Source: RUG14121 sp964533935
Lineage (GTDB): Bacteria > Bacillota_I > Bacilli_A > RF39 > UBA660
NCBI GenBank assembly: GCA_964533935.1
Contig: CAZHOG010000005.1
Span: forward strand, 1 to 64,000
Length of the DNA: 64,000 nt
Direction of reading: 5' to 3'
Of this stretch, positions 32,865 through 41,825 are shown one piece after another. The notes below the pieces were generated by a model. That model was not told where the DNA came from. It ran no database searches and saw only the letters and a program-made list of their open reading frames with translations. Position 1 is the first letter of the stretch. Each line of letters begins with the position of its first letter. The position numbers and the translations under genes were made by a program.

Positions 32865-33356
32865 ATGGCAAGTACAAAAATTCTTAATGCAAAAAAAGAA
32901 GTCGTTGCACAAATCACTGATAAGATTAAAAATAGCGAATCAGTTATTGTTTTCCAATATCAAGGATTAACTGTTGACGAATTAAGCGAATTAAGAAAAA
33001 GCCTAAGAGAAGTTAATGCTGAAGTTAAAGTTTATAAGAATACTTTATTAATGAGATCTTTAGACGATTTAAATATCAGTTTAGATGGATTCTTAGAAGG
33101 ACCAAACGCTATACTTTTTGGTAAAAATTTATTAGAACCAATTAAGGTTATTGCTGATTTTGCAAAAAAACACGATAAACTAAGTATTAGAGTTGGAATT
33201 ATTAGTGGCGAAACAGCTGATTTAGCTACTATAAATGAATATGCAAATATTCCATCATTCGAAGGATTGTTAACAATGCTTGCTGGTGGTATGATTCAAC
33301 ATGTTCGTGACTTATCTATAGGATTAAACCTATACGCAGAAGGCCTAGAAAAATAA
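32865..33356 (+). CDS. rplJ: 50S ribosomal protein L10
   Basis: A 163-residue protein that anchors the L7/L12 stalk. Typical: AKKEVVAQITDKIKNSESVIVFQYQGLTV pattern in the first 40 residues, VKVYKNTLLMRSL, and the helical C-terminus for L12 binding. Preceded by the L10 leader and AAGGAGG. Followed 19 bases later by rplL. Confidence 0.96.
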   Translation: MASTKILNAKKEVVAQITDKIKNSESVIVFQYQGLTVDELSELRKSLREVNAEVKVYKNTLLMRSLDDLNISLDGFLEGPNAILFGKNLLEPIKVIADFAKKHDKLSIRVGIISGETADLATINEYANIPSFEGLLTMLAGGMIQHVRDLSIGLNLYAEGLEK

Positions 33357-33375
33357 GAAAGAGGAGGAATTTTAA

Positions 33376-33741
33376 ATGGCAAAATTTACAAAAGATGAAT
33401 TCATTAATGGATTAAAAGAAATGACTATTCTTGAAGTTAAAGAATTAGTTGATGCAATGAAAGAAGAATTTGGAGTTGATCCAAGTGCTGTAGCTGTAGC
33501 TGCTGCTGCTCCTGCAGAAGCTGCTGAAGAAAATGCTGCTAAAACAGTAGTATTAAAATCAGCTGGTGGAAATAAAATTGCAGTTATTAAGATTTTAAAA
33601 GAAATTACTGGCTTAGGATTAGTTGACGCTAAAGCATTAGCTGACAACGGTGGAAATGTTAAAGAAAACGTTCCTGCTGATGAAGCAAACGCTATTAAAG
33701 CTCAATTAGAAGAAGCTGGAGCAGAAATCGAATTAGCTTAA
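33376..33741 (+). CDS. rplL: 50S ribosomal protein L7/L12
   Basis: A 121-residue stalk protein: N-terminal dimer domain (LKEMTILEVKELVDAMKEEFGV), Ala-rich hinge (residues 36-50), and the C-terminal factor-binding domain with GGNKIAVIKILKEITGLGLVDAK-like sequence. Shine-Dalgarno GAGGAGG. No clear terminator is seen between its stop and the tRNA promoter. Confidence 0.97.
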   Translation: MAKFTKDEFINGLKEMTILEVKELVDAMKEEFGVDPSAVAVAAAAPAEAAEENAAKTVVLKSAGGNKIAVIKILKEITGLGLVDAKALADNGGNVKENVPADEANAIKAQLEEAGAEIELA

Positions 33742-33776
33742 TTTTATAAAAAAATTAGTAAATTGTGTAATAACTA

Positions 33777-33806
33777 TTGACAAAAATTAATAAGTTATTA
33801 TATAAT
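33777..33806 (+). promoter_or_regulatory. Promoter of tRNA-Asn
   Basis: Consensus TTGACA (33777-33782), 18-base spacer and TATAAT (33801-33806), 11 bases before the mature tRNA. Confidence 0.8.
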
Positions 33807-33817
33807 TTACTAGCAAT

Positions 33818-33893
33818 GCCCGATTAGCTCAGTTGGTAGAGCGCACGGCTGTTAACCGTTAGGTCGTAGGTCCGAGTCCTACATCGGGCGCCA
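33818..33893 (+). tRNA. tRNA-Asn (anticodon GTT)
   Basis: A 76-base cloverleaf. Acceptor arms GCCCGAT (33818-33824) and ATCGGGC pair perfectly; D stem GCTC/GAGC; anticodon GTT at 33851-33853 in loop CTGTTAA; T arm GTAGG/CCTAC with TCCGAGT loop; CCA is encoded. The outer anticodon-stem pair appears to be a C-U mismatch. Followed by a terminator, so transcribed alone. Confidence 0.96.
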
Positions 33894-33903
33894 TGAGAAT
33901 TTA

Positions 33904-33929
33904 AACACTAGTTATGCTAGTGTTTTTTT
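33904..33929 (+). terminator. Terminator of tRNA-Asn
   Basis: AACACTAG (33904-33911) and CTAGTGTT (33917-33924), T run. Confidence 0.85.
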
Positions 33930-34006
33930 CATGCTTTTTCTAACATATATCACTAACTTATGATATAATATTATCTAGATATCATTTTTTTAAGGAGTGA
34001 TAAAAA

Positions 34007-34447
34007 GTGAAAGTAATTTTATTAAAAGATGTTAAAGGTCAAGGCAAAAAAGACCAAATAATAAATGTATCTGATGGTTATGCAAATAATTTTTTAATTA
34101 AGAATAATTTAGCAGTGGCAGAGACAAAAAGAAGTAAGGAAGTTTTAGATATTCAACTTGCAAAAAGACAAGCAGAAGAAGATAAAAGAGTAAGCGAATA
34201 TCAAGAAATTGCTGATAAGTTAAATAATAAAACAATTAATTTTCAAGTTAAAACTGGTGCACAGGATAAAGTTTTTGGAAACATATCAACAAAACAAATA
34301 AGTGAACAATTAAAAAAACTTGGATATACTATTGATAAAAAATGTATTCATCCCCTTTATGCTATAGATTCATTAGGAACACATAAAGTTGAAATTGAAT
34401 TACATAAAAAAGTCAAATTTAATATTAATGTAACATTAAAAAAGTAG
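34007..34447 (+). CDS. rplI: 50S ribosomal protein L9
   Basis: A 146-residue L9: N-terminal domain MKVILLKDVKGQGKKDQI with GYANNFLIKNNLA, a long connecting helix (about 41-75), and the C-terminal domain (KTGAQDKVFGNISTKQI). Start GTG 34007 after AAGGAGTGAT. The replicative helicase gene follows with nine bases between them, the common rplI-dnaB order of Bacilli. Confidence 0.96.
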   Translation: MKVILLKDVKGQGKKDQIINVSDGYANNFLIKNNLAVAETKRSKEVLDIQLAKRQAEEDKRVSEYQEIADKLNNKTINFQVKTGAQDKVFGNISTKQISEQLKKLGYTIDKKCIHPLYAIDSLGTHKVEIELHKKVKFNINVTLKK

Positions 34448-34456
34448 GTGAATAGT

Positions 34457-35803
34457 ATGGCTAATAGAAAAATGCCACAAAATATTGATGCTGAAATGTC
34501 AGTTTTGGGAGTAGCTTTTTTAGATAAATATGCTCTTGAAAAAATAGTTGAAGAAGTAGATTCTTCTATGTTTTATAGTGAACAAAATAAAAAATTATTT
34601 GAAGCATTACATGAATTATATAAGAATCGTATTGCTATTGATATTACTACTGTAAAAAATGAACTTGATAAACAAAAAAACTTAAATTCTGTTGGTGGAG
34701 TTGAATATATTTCAGAAGTAATAGATTCTGTAGCTACTGCAGCCAATTTAGATTATTATATAAAAATAATTAAAGAAAAAGCATTAAGAAGAAAATTAAT
34801 AGAAACTGCAACAGACATAATATCTGATACATATGAAGAAGAAGGTAATGTTGCAAATTTATTAGATAATGCTGAAAAGAATATATTAAATGTTATTAAA
34901 GCTCGTCAAACAAGTGAGTTTAGACCTATTGGAGATGTTTTGAGAACTGCTCAAGAGCAATTAGAAGAAATGTCTAAAAATAAATCTGCTATTACAGGAT
35001 TACCTACTGGGTTTTATGATTTAGATAAATCCACAGCAGGTTTCCATGAAGGCGAATTAATAATTATAGCTGCTCGTCCTGGTATGGGAAAAACTGCCTT
35101 TGCATTAAATGTGGCAACTAATGCAGCAATGCAAACTGATAAAGCCATAGCTGTATTCAACTTAGAAATGTCAGCTGAACAATTGGTTAATAGAATGATT
35201 TCCGCTGTTGGTCAAATCGAAGGTGAAAAATTAAAAACTGGTATTTTAGGAAACAATGACTGGAAAAAATATAATGAAGCTATTAGTCAACTTGCAGATA
35301 CAAATATTTATATTGAAGATAATGCAGGTATTACAGCTCCAGAAATTAAAGCGAAATGTAGAAGACTAGCAAATAGTGAAAAAGGCCTAGGTTTAGTTGT
35401 AATCGATTACTTGCAGTTAGTTACTACAGGTGGTAGAACAGAGTCAAGACAGGTTGAAGTATCTGACATATCAAGATCTTTTAAAACTTTAGCAATGGAA
35501 TTAAAAGTACCAGTAATTGCTTTAGCACAGTTATCACGTAATGCAGAACGTAGTGAAACAAAACAACCAAGACTTGCAGATTTACGTGAGTCAGGTTCTA
35601 TAGAACAAGATGCTGATATTGTATTGTTTATTAACCGTGCAGATTATTATGAAGCAAAAACTGATAATAAAGTTAATATTGTTCCTGCAGAACTAATCAT
35701 TGCTAAACATCGTAAAGGTTCAACTGGATTAATTAATTTATTATTTGAATTAGATAAGAGCTGCTTTAAAAATTATTTAAAAGTAGATAATAATATGGAA
35801 TAA
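34457..35803 (+). CDS. dnaB: Replicative DNA helicase
   Basis: A 448-residue DnaB-type hexameric helicase (called DnaC in Bacillus), which unwinds DNA at the fork. N-terminal collar domain about 1-105 (MPQNIDAEMSVLG), linker, RecA-like motor from about 175 with GFYDLDKSTAGFHEGELIIIAARPGMGKT-type Walker A, Walker B LVVIDYLQLV, and LSRNAERSETKQPRLADLRESGSIEQDAD pattern. No intein. Start ATG 34457 after GTAGGTG; GTG 34448 belongs to the Shine-Dalgarno. Confidence 0.97.
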   Translation: MANRKMPQNIDAEMSVLGVAFLDKYALEKIVEEVDSSMFYSEQNKKLFEALHELYKNRIAIDITTVKNELDKQKNLNSVGGVEYISEVIDSVATAANLDYYIKIIKEKALRRKLIETATDIISDTYEEEGNVANLLDNAEKNILNVIKARQTSEFRPIGDVLRTAQEQLEEMSKNKSAITGLPTGFYDLDKSTAGFHEGELIIIAARPGMGKTAFALNVATNAAMQTDKAIAVFNLEMSAEQLVNRMISAVGQIEGEKLKTGILGNNDWKKYNEAISQLADTNIYIEDNAGITAPEIKAKCRRLANSEKGLGLVVIDYLQLVTTGGRTESRQVEVSDISRSFKTLAMELKVPVIALAQLSRNAERSETKQPRLADLRESGSIEQDADIVLFINRADYYEAKTDNKVNIVPAELIIAKHRKGSTGLINLLFELDKSCFKNYLKVDNNME

Positions 35804-35814
35804 AAGGTGATAAG

Positions 35815-37287
35815 GTGAAAAAAAAGGATAAAATAATAACATGTATTTTTAGCATTATTATTTTAATATTTTTAGTATTATTTTGCTCATCAGGAAGAGA
35901 TTATAATTCTCCAAAAACAGTTTATCAAGTTTATTTAAATGGTGCTAAAATGGGAATTATAGCTGATTCTAATGAATTATATAACTTAATAAACGAAGAA
36001 CAAAAAGATATAAAAGAAAAATATAATGTTAATAATGTATATCCTCCTTTAGGATTTGAAATAGTAAAATATATTACATATGATGATAATATAGTCGATG
36101 CTAATAAAATTTATGAAAAGATTAAAGATCAAGATGATTTTACAATTCAAGGATATCAAGTTACAATATCTAGCTCAGAAGATGATAAAGAAGACATTAT
36201 AATTAATGTACTTGATGAAAACATATTTAAACAAGCTTTAAAGAATGTTGTTACAGCATTTGTAAGTGAAGATGAATTTAATAATTATATTAATAACTCG
36301 CAAGCTGAAATTGTTGAAACTGGAGAAATAATAGAGCACATGTATTTCAAAGAAAATATTTCTATTAAAAAAACATTTATAAGTGCTAATGATAAAATTT
36401 ATACTGACGAAAATGAATTATCACAATATTTATTATTTGGTAAAAATGCAGAAAAAAAGAATTACTCAGTTCAAGAAGGAGATACTATAGCAAGTATTTC
36501 TGAGAAGAATGAGTTGAATACACAAGAGTTTTTAGTTGCTAATCCAAAATTTAGAACCGAAAATAGTTTATTAGCTATTGGCGAAAATGTTAATATTAAT
36601 TTGATTAATCCACAATTAACTTTAGTTGAAGAGTTACACGTTGTTCAAGATGTTGAAGCAGTATTAAATAAAGAAACTCAATATGATAATTCAAAACCTA
36701 GTACATATTCTCAAGTCACACAAGCGGGCGTTACTGGTATTACAAGATTCACCCAAAAAGTTCAAGTAGTAAATGGTGAACAAAACCAAGGTGTTGAAGT
36801 AGTAAGCCGTGAAACAATTAGAGACGCTGTTACAGAAATCACAGTTAAAGGTAAAAAACAAAGTTCTTATATTAGCGGAAGCTTTGTTGATACTGGTGGA
36901 GACTGGGCATGGCCAACTAATTCACCATACTTGATTACTTCAGAGTTTGCGTATCGTTGGGGAAAAATGCACTATGGAATTGATATATCTGGAACGGGAT
37001 ATGGATCACCAATTTATGCAGCCAAAGATGGAATAGTTGTTACTTGTTCAACTCATTATTCATTAGGTAAATATATAGTTGTTCAACATGAAAATAATTA
37101 TTATACTATGTATGCCCATTTATCTGCTCAAAAAGTAAGAGAAGGTCAAACAGTTTCTCGTGGTCAAACAATTGGATCAATGGGATCTTCTGGATTCTCA
37201 ACAGGAACACATTTACATTTTAGTGCATCAGTTGGAATGCCATATGAAGGTGGAACATTCTTTAATCCATGGAAGTTGTATAGATAA
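35815..37287 (+). CDS. Membrane-anchored M23 peptidase with LysM and G5 domains
   Basis: A 490-residue envelope hydrolase expected to cut peptidoglycan cross-bridges. An N-terminal membrane helix (about 5-24, IITCIFSIIILIFLVLF) is followed by a region of about 190 residues of unknown fold, a LysM-like segment (about 221-265, NYSVQEGDTIASISEKN), a G5-like domain (about 270-350, LTLVEELHVVQDVEAV to ITVKGKK), and a LytM/M23 domain (360-490) with zinc ligands in HYGIDISG and HLHF, so it looks active. Start GTG 35815 after AGGTGAT. Overlaps walJ by one base. Confidence 0.9.
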   Translation: MKKKDKIITCIFSIIILIFLVLFCSSGRDYNSPKTVYQVYLNGAKMGIIADSNELYNLINEEQKDIKEKYNVNNVYPPLGFEIVKYITYDDNIVDANKIYEKIKDQDDFTIQGYQVTISSSEDDKEDIIINVLDENIFKQALKNVVTAFVSEDEFNNYINNSQAEIVETGEIIEHMYFKENISIKKTFISANDKIYTDENELSQYLLFGKNAEKKNYSVQEGDTIASISEKNELNTQEFLVANPKFRTENSLLAIGENVNINLINPQLTLVEELHVVQDVEAVLNKETQYDNSKPSTYSQVTQAGVTGITRFTQKVQVVNGEQNQGVEVVSRETIRDAVTEITVKGKKQSSYISGSFVDTGGDWAWPTNSPYLITSEFAYRWGKMHYGIDISGTGYGSPIYAAKDGIVVTCSTHYSLGKYIVVQHENNYYTMYAHLSAQKVREGQTVSRGQTIGSMGSSGFSTGTHLHFSASVGMPYEGGTFFNPWKLYR

Positions 37288-38051
37288 TGAAAGTATGTGT
37301 TTTATCAAGTGGTTCAAAAGGTAATGCCACATACATAGAAACTGATAAATATAAACTTTTAGTAGATGCAGGAAGAAATGCTAAATATTTAGCAGAGTGT
37401 CTTGAAAAAATAAATGTTAATCCGCATGATATTGATTATTTAATAATTAGTCATACTCATAAAGATCATATTTCAGCACTTCCTGTTTTTGCTAAAAAAT
37501 ATAAACCAGTTTTATTATTAAGTCAAAAATTATTTGAAGATATCGAAGAAATAAAAGATTATAACGATATCATAATTTATGAAGATGAAGTAATATTAGA
37601 TGGTTTAAAGATTTCTTGCATAAAAGCTTCTCACGATGCTGTTGATGCAAGAAATTTTATATTTGAAAGTGAAGGAAAAAAAGTTGTATATCTAACAGAC
37701 ACTGGATATATTAATCAAAAATATTTTAAAAAATTGAATAATTGTAATATATATTTATTTGAAAGTAATCATGACATAGAAATGCTTATGAATGGACCAT
37801 ATCCTAAATTTTTAAAACAAAGAGTTGTTGGTAGCGTTGGCCATTTATCGAATAAAGATTCTAGTTTTTACTTAAGTAAATTAGTAGGACCAAATACTCA
37901 AAAGATTTTATTAATGCACTTAAGTGAAAAAAATAATACAGAAGAAAAAGCATTAAAAATGATTAATGATACTTTTAAAGAATATAATATTCCATTTAAT
38001 AATATTGAATGTGCTAAACAAGATGAAATAAGTGAAGTGATTAATTTATGA
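37287..38051 (+). CDS. walJ: MBL-fold metallohydrolase WalJ (YycJ)
   Basis: A 254-residue metallo-beta-lactamase-fold protein. It starts MKVCVLSSGSKGNATYIET, the YycJ/WalJ signature, with metal motif SHTHKDH near residue 59, a later His in KASHDAVDA and Asp in LTDTGY. WalJ is a 5'-to-3' exonuclease-like protein linked to cell division and wall control in Bacilli. In Bacillus it ends the walRKHIJ operon; here it follows an M23 peptidase gene instead and is coupled (ATGA) to rlmH. The two-component system at 26111 is distant. Confidence 0.9.
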   Translation: MKVCVLSSGSKGNATYIETDKYKLLVDAGRNAKYLAECLEKINVNPHDIDYLIISHTHKDHISALPVFAKKYKPVLLLSQKLFEDIEEIKDYNDIIIYEDEVILDGLKISCIKASHDAVDARNFIFESEGKKVVYLTDTGYINQKYFKKLNNCNIYLFESNHDIEMLMNGPYPKFLKQRVVGSVGHLSNKDSSFYLSKLVGPNTQKILLMHLSEKNNTEEKALKMINDTFKEYNIPFNNIECAKQDEISEVINL

Positions 38052-38485
38052 TAAAGATTATATGCTCTGGAAAATTAAAAGAACAATATTTGAAAGATAT
38101 GATAAATGATTATACAAAAAGAATTTCAAAATATCATAAAATTGAAGTTGTAGAATTAAAAGATGAAAATTCTTTAGATAAAGAAAGAGATAATATATTA
38201 AAAAATATTAATAAAACTGATTATGTTGCTATATTAGATCTTAAGGGTGAAATGTTAACAAGTGAAGAATTTGCAGGTTTTATTGATAAAACTTTCTTAG
38301 TATCGGGTACTATTGATTTTATTATTGGAAGTTCTTTAGGGATTCATGAAGATATAAAAAAATTAGCCAATAAAAGTATAAAATTTTCTAATATGACATT
38401 TCCTCATGGATTATTTAGAGGAATATTATTAGAACAAATATATCGAGGATTTAAAATTAATAATAATGAAACATATCATAAATAG
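38048..38485 (+). CDS. rlmH: 23S rRNA (pseudouridine1915-N3)-methyltransferase RlmH
   Basis: A 145-residue SPOUT methyltransferase, slightly shorter than the usual 155-159. Conserved: SGKLKEQYLKD at the N-terminus, DFIIGSSLGI (SAM-binding loop) and the C-terminal MTFPHGLFRGILLEQIYRGF, ending YHK as in all RlmH. Overlaps walJ by four bases (ATGA), a synteny common in Firmicutes. Confidence 0.95.
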   Translation: MIKIICSGKLKEQYLKDMINDYTKRISKYHKIEVVELKDENSLDKERDNILKNINKTDYVAILDLKGEMLTSEEFAGFIDKTFLVSGTIDFIIGSSLGIHEDIKKLANKSIKFSNMTFPHGLFRGILLEQIYRGFKINNNETYHK

Positions 38486-38496
38486 GATGTGAGAAT

Positions 38497-39150
38497 ATGA
38501 TTGGAAATGATTGGAATTTAGTATTAAAAGATATTATGGAAACAGATTCATTTCATAATTTAATTAATAAAGTATACAAAGAATATGAGAATAAAATTAT
38601 ATATCCAGAAAAAAATCAAATATTTAATGCCTTGAAATTTACATCATATAAAAATACAAAAGTTGTTATTGTCGGACAAGACCCTTATCATGGTGAAAAT
38701 GAAGCTCATGGTTTATCATTTTCAGTTCAAAAAGGAGTAAAAGTTCCACCATCATTAAAAAATATATACAAAGAATTAAATGATGATTTAAATGTTCCAA
38801 TAAAAAATGATGGTGATTTAACATCTTGGGCAAATGAGGGAGTACTTTTATTAAATTCAGTATTAACTGTTGAAAAAGATTCTCCAGCATCTCATAAAAA
38901 AATAGGCTGGGAATTATTTACTGATTATATAATAAAAAAATTAGATGAAAAAGAAGAACCTATAGTATTTATTCTTTGGGGAAATTTTGCAAAAGCAAAA
39001 CAAGAACTTATAACTAATCCTAAACATTTGGTTATATCTTCACCTCATCCATCTCCTTTTTCAGCAAGAAATGGATTCTTTGGAAGTAAACCATTTTCTA
39101 AAACAAATGGATTTTTAAAAAAGAATGGGCAAGCTCCTATAAACTGGTAA
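38497..39150 (+). CDS. ung: Uracil-DNA glycosylase
   Basis: A 217-residue family 1 UDG, which removes uracil from DNA. Catalytic GQDPYH with Asp62, LLLNSVLTV for uracil binding, and the DNA-intercalation loop HPSPFSARNGFFG near residue 180. Normal length. Shine-Dalgarno GGATGTGAG. Follows rlmH by 11 bases and is probably the last gene of the walJ-rlmH-ung unit, ending in a terminator. Confidence 0.96.
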   Translation: MIGNDWNLVLKDIMETDSFHNLINKVYKEYENKIIYPEKNQIFNALKFTSYKNTKVVIVGQDPYHGENEAHGLSFSVQKGVKVPPSLKNIYKELNDDLNVPIKNDGDLTSWANEGVLLLNSVLTVEKDSPASHKKIGWELFTDYIIKKLDEKEEPIVFILWGNFAKAKQELITNPKHLVISSPHPSPFSARNGFFGSKPFSKTNGFLKKNGQAPINW

Positions 39151-39168
39151 TTTACTACCAGTTTTTTT
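39141..39168 (+). terminator. Terminator of ung
   Basis: AAACTGGTA (39141-39149) and TACCAGTTT (39156-39164), T run. Confidence 0.8.
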
Positions 39169-39171
39169 ATA

Positions 39172-39199
39172 TAAAAAAAGACATATTTAAATATGCCTA
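39172..39199 (-). terminator. Terminator of the LemA-like gene
   Basis: On the minus strand AGGCATATTT pairs with AAATATGTCT, then a T run towards 39172. Confidence 0.65.
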
Positions 39200-39730
39200 A
39201 AGTTTTATATCATCATCAATTTTTTTGACACTATATAATTGAGATATTTTATATTTATTTATTTTAGCAACAATATTTGATGGAAATTTTCTTATCATAC
39301 CATTTAATTCAGTAGTATTCTTATTAAAATAGTTTTTAGAAGCAGTTAATTTTTCATCTGTTTCTTTAATTTCCTTTAAGATATCTTTCATATCTTTGTT
39401 GTCTTCTAATACTTTATTGTCATTATATAAAGTTTTAATTAAATTAATACCTTCAGTTAATTTCTTATCTTTGTCAAAATTATTAATATTTTTATTTTTT
39501 AAATTAACATATTCTTTTAAATAATCCTTATTATCATCAATATTAGATTTAATGATTTCACTAGCTTTATTTATTAAATCATATCTATCACTAAAAGATT
39601 CATTAATTTTATTTGTAGATTGTTCTATTTTATTATTTAAATATTGCATTTGAGTATAATAAATTACATATACTATACCAACTATTCCACATATAATTAT
39701 TAATACTAAAAGTGTAATTATTAATTCCAT
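39197..39730 (-). CDS. LemA-family membrane protein
   Basis: A 177-residue protein with an N-terminal membrane helix (about 3-25, IITLLVLIIICGIVGIVYVIYY) and a helical outer or inner domain. It fits LemA by the DRYDLINKASEIIKS (usual RxDLIPxLVExVK), the EDNKDMKDILKEIKETDEKLTASKNYFNK stretch and FPSNIVAKI near the C-terminus. LemA proteins form a helix bundle at the membrane; their role is not settled. Start ATG 39730 after AAGGAGTGAT on the minus strand. Single gene. Confidence 0.8.
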   Translation of the reverse strand: MELIITLLVLIIICGIVGIVYVIYYTQMQYLNNKIEQSTNKINESFSDRYDLINKASEIIKSNIDDNKDYLKEYVNLKNKNINNFDKDKKLTEGINLIKTLYNDNKVLEDNKDMKDILKEIKETDEKLTASKNYFNKNTTELNGMIRKFPSNIVAKINKYKISQLYSVKKIDDDIKL

Positions 39731-39802
39731 TTTATCACTCCTTATTTTTAATAATTATACCATTAAATAATATAAATTGGTATAATTAAAATGGTGATGA
39801 AA

Positions 39803-40303
39803 ATGAATTATTCTTTAAAAAAAGTTGTTGTTGGTTATTTAGAAGAAAATTGCTATATACTAAATTATAATAATAAAACGTATCTTATAGATCCAGGAGA
39901 TGAACCTAAAAAAATAAAAAAAGAATTAAAAAATGTAAATGAGTTAGAAATATTAATTACTCATCATCATTATGATCATGTTGGAGCATTAGATTATTTT
40001 GAAAAAGAATACAATACAAAACATAATAATTTTAATAATCCTAATTTTGAAATAATTAAGAATCCAGGACATTCAAAAGATTCTATATCTTTTTATTTTA
40101 AAGATTTAAATATTATGTTTTGTGGAGATTTTATTTTTAAAAATAATATTGGTAGAACTGATTTTATAGATGGATCAATGCATGAAATGAGAGAAAGTTT
40201 AAAAAATATTTCAAATTATGCTGATGATATAATTTTATATCCAGGCCATGATGATTCTACAATATTAGGTGATGAAAAAAAACATTTTAAAATTTACTTT
40301 TAA
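39803..40303 (+). CDS. MBL-fold hydrolase (glyoxalase II-like)
   Basis: A 166-residue metallo-beta-lactamase-fold hydrolase with ENCYIL, DPGDEP, the metal motif THHHYDHVGA near residue 56, NPGHSKDSI and CGDFIF, and a final PGHDDST. It belongs to the small glyoxalase II-like group that hydrolyses thioesters. An extended -10 (TGGTATAAT) is only about 20 bases upstream, so the start is ATG 39803 after GGTGATG rather than ATG 39791, which would leave no leader. Confidence 0.85.
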   Translation: MNYSLKKVVVGYLEENCYILNYNNKTYLIDPGDEPKKIKKELKNVNELEILITHHHYDHVGALDYFEKEYNTKHNNFNNPNFEIIKNPGHSKDSISFYFKDLNIMFCGDFIFKNNIGRTDFIDGSMHEMRESLKNISNYADDIILYPGHDDSTILGDEKKHFKIYF

Positions 40304-40313
40304 AATGTTTTTT
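40277..40313. terminator. Bidirectional terminator
   Basis: An A-rich arm ending AACATTTTAAAA pairs with TTTTAAAATGTT plus T run; serves the MBL gene and convergent gerQ, whose stop codons overlap here. Confidence 0.8.
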
Positions 40314-40659
40314 CAGAATATACATGACTATAATTTATTCTTTCTTCAAACTCTACATAGTTTAGATAAATCATTCTTATTAAATACCAATATCCTGTTT
40401 TAGGATCCATAATAATTAAATGATCTCTTCCTGCTTCTTCAATAATTCCGTCATAAACTTTATCTTGCCATTCTTTAGAATCAGGATATGATACATAAGC
40501 TTTAACTTTTTTGCCTTTGTTTAACCTTAAAATATTTTCAATATAACTTTGTTCCATTGGCATTGATTCATAAAAATTAGTATTTCCTGGTGGAGTAGTA
40601 TTTGTATTATCATTTGTTGCTGTTGGGAATGTAGGATTTTGAAAATAACTGCCGTTCAT
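40300..40659 (-). CDS. gerQ: Spore coat protein GerQ
   Basis: A 119-residue protein. The C-terminal 85 residues match GerQ closely: EQSYIENILRLNKGKKVKAY, PDSKEWQDKVYDGIIEEAGRDH and DPKTGYWYLIRMIYLNYVEF. The N-terminal 30 residues are Asn/Pro/Thr-rich and variable as usual. GerQ is a coat protein needed for normal cortex hydrolysis by CwlJ in Bacillus and is cross-linked by transglutaminase. Its presence supports a spore-forming organism. ATG 40659 follows GAGGTGAT. Divergent from the collar-protein genes. Confidence 0.92.
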   Translation of the reverse strand: MNGSYFQNPTFPTATNDNTNTTPPGNTNFYESMPMEQSYIENILRLNKGKKVKAYVSYPDSKEWQDKVYDGIIEEAGRDHLIIMDPKTGYWYLIRMIYLNYVEFEERINYSHVYSEKTF

Positions 40660-40739
40660 AAAATATCACCTCATTTGTATATATTCCTTCAATTGAAAAA
40701 ATATGCATAATATTATATACTATAATAGTAGGTGACAAT

Positions 40740-41804
40740 ATGAGACTAATAGGAATCAATGATAAAAGAAATATTAGCTATAAAAAAATATTGCCTTTAT
40801 TATGCTTGGGAATAATTGTGTTATCTATTATAGTATTCTATAAATCTTATGCAATTTATCAACTTGAAAATGATTATGAAGTAATTAATTCTAAAATTGG
40901 TAATTACACTATGGGTGATATAAGAATAATGACAGTTGTGGATGGAAAAGAGACTGAATCATTTCCTACATATGAATCTAATTATTTAATGACAAATATT
41001 GAATGTACTAATGGACTAAATGCAACTTGGGATGCAGTCAATTGGAGATTAGCAATTGAAAATATTTCCAGTGATAATTCTAAATGTACTATTTATTTTG
41101 ATAGTACTAAAAAGAATTCTGAAAAGCCAATAAATTATAGCCAATCAGCTTTATTAAATAATGTAGAAGATAGCAAAAATACAACTATTAAAAATATAAA
41201 ACAAAGTGTAATTGAAAAAATATATCCTATTGGAAGTATATATTTAAGTACTACTGATGACACAATAGATAGTGTTGCTAATAAATTTGGGGGAACTTGG
41301 ATTAAGTATTCTGAAGGTGCATCATTGATAAGTTCAGACTCAAATTATTCAATTAACTCAACTGGTGGATCTGATATTGTAACTTTAGCATCAAATAATA
41401 TCCCATCACTTAAATTAACAGGTACTACAAATTCAACAGGAAGTGGTTATTCTATAGGATATACTTATGCAAATAGAACTGTTAGTTCTTGGAGTGGGGC
41501 ACATACTCATAATATATCAAGGGAATTTGGGACAACTACAAATCTTGCTACATCCCCAGAAAGTGAAACGTATTCACAGTTATCTGGTTCTAGTGCTGCA
41601 ACGAGAGTTTGGTCAAGTTCTCCAATATCAGCTACAACGATAACAGTATCTGGACAAACTGTAACTGAATACTTTGCTAATAGTATTTCTGGAGTTGCAT
41701 CCCATTTTCATACATTTACAGGAAATTATACTAATAATTCTACAAAAAGCATTAATATTAAAAATCCATATACGTCAGTATATATGTATAAAAGAATAAA
41801 ATAA
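40740..41804 (+). CDS. Membrane-anchored protein with phage tail collar-like C-terminal domain (copy 1)
   Basis: A 354-residue protein with an N-terminal membrane helix (about 18-40, ILPLLCLGIIVLSIIVFYKSYAIY) and no cleavage site, so the rest is outside. A region with one Cys pair follows (IECTNG and KCTIYF, about 85-118). The C-terminal half (from about 155) has YPIGSIYLSTTDDT, FGGTWIKY, Gly/Ser/Thr-rich sequence, and HTHNI and HFHTFTGNYTNNS, as in phage baseplate/tail fibre collar proteins. No other phage genes are near. GGTGAC precedes ATG. Tandem paralogue of the next gene. Confidence 0.75.
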   Translation: MRLIGINDKRNISYKKILPLLCLGIIVLSIIVFYKSYAIYQLENDYEVINSKIGNYTMGDIRIMTVVDGKETESFPTYESNYLMTNIECTNGLNATWDAVNWRLAIENISSDNSKCTIYFDSTKKNSEKPINYSQSALLNNVEDSKNTTIKNIKQSVIEKIYPIGSIYLSTTDDTIDSVANKFGGTWIKYSEGASLISSDSNYSINSTGGSDIVTLASNNIPSLKLTGTTNSTGSGYSIGYTYANRTVSSWSGAHTHNISREFGTTTNLATSPESETYSQLSGSSAATRVWSSSPISATTITVSGQTVTEYFANSISGVASHFHTFTGNYTNNSTKSINIKNPYTSVYMYKRIK

Positions 41805-41825
41805 TTTTGAAAGATAGGTGATAAA

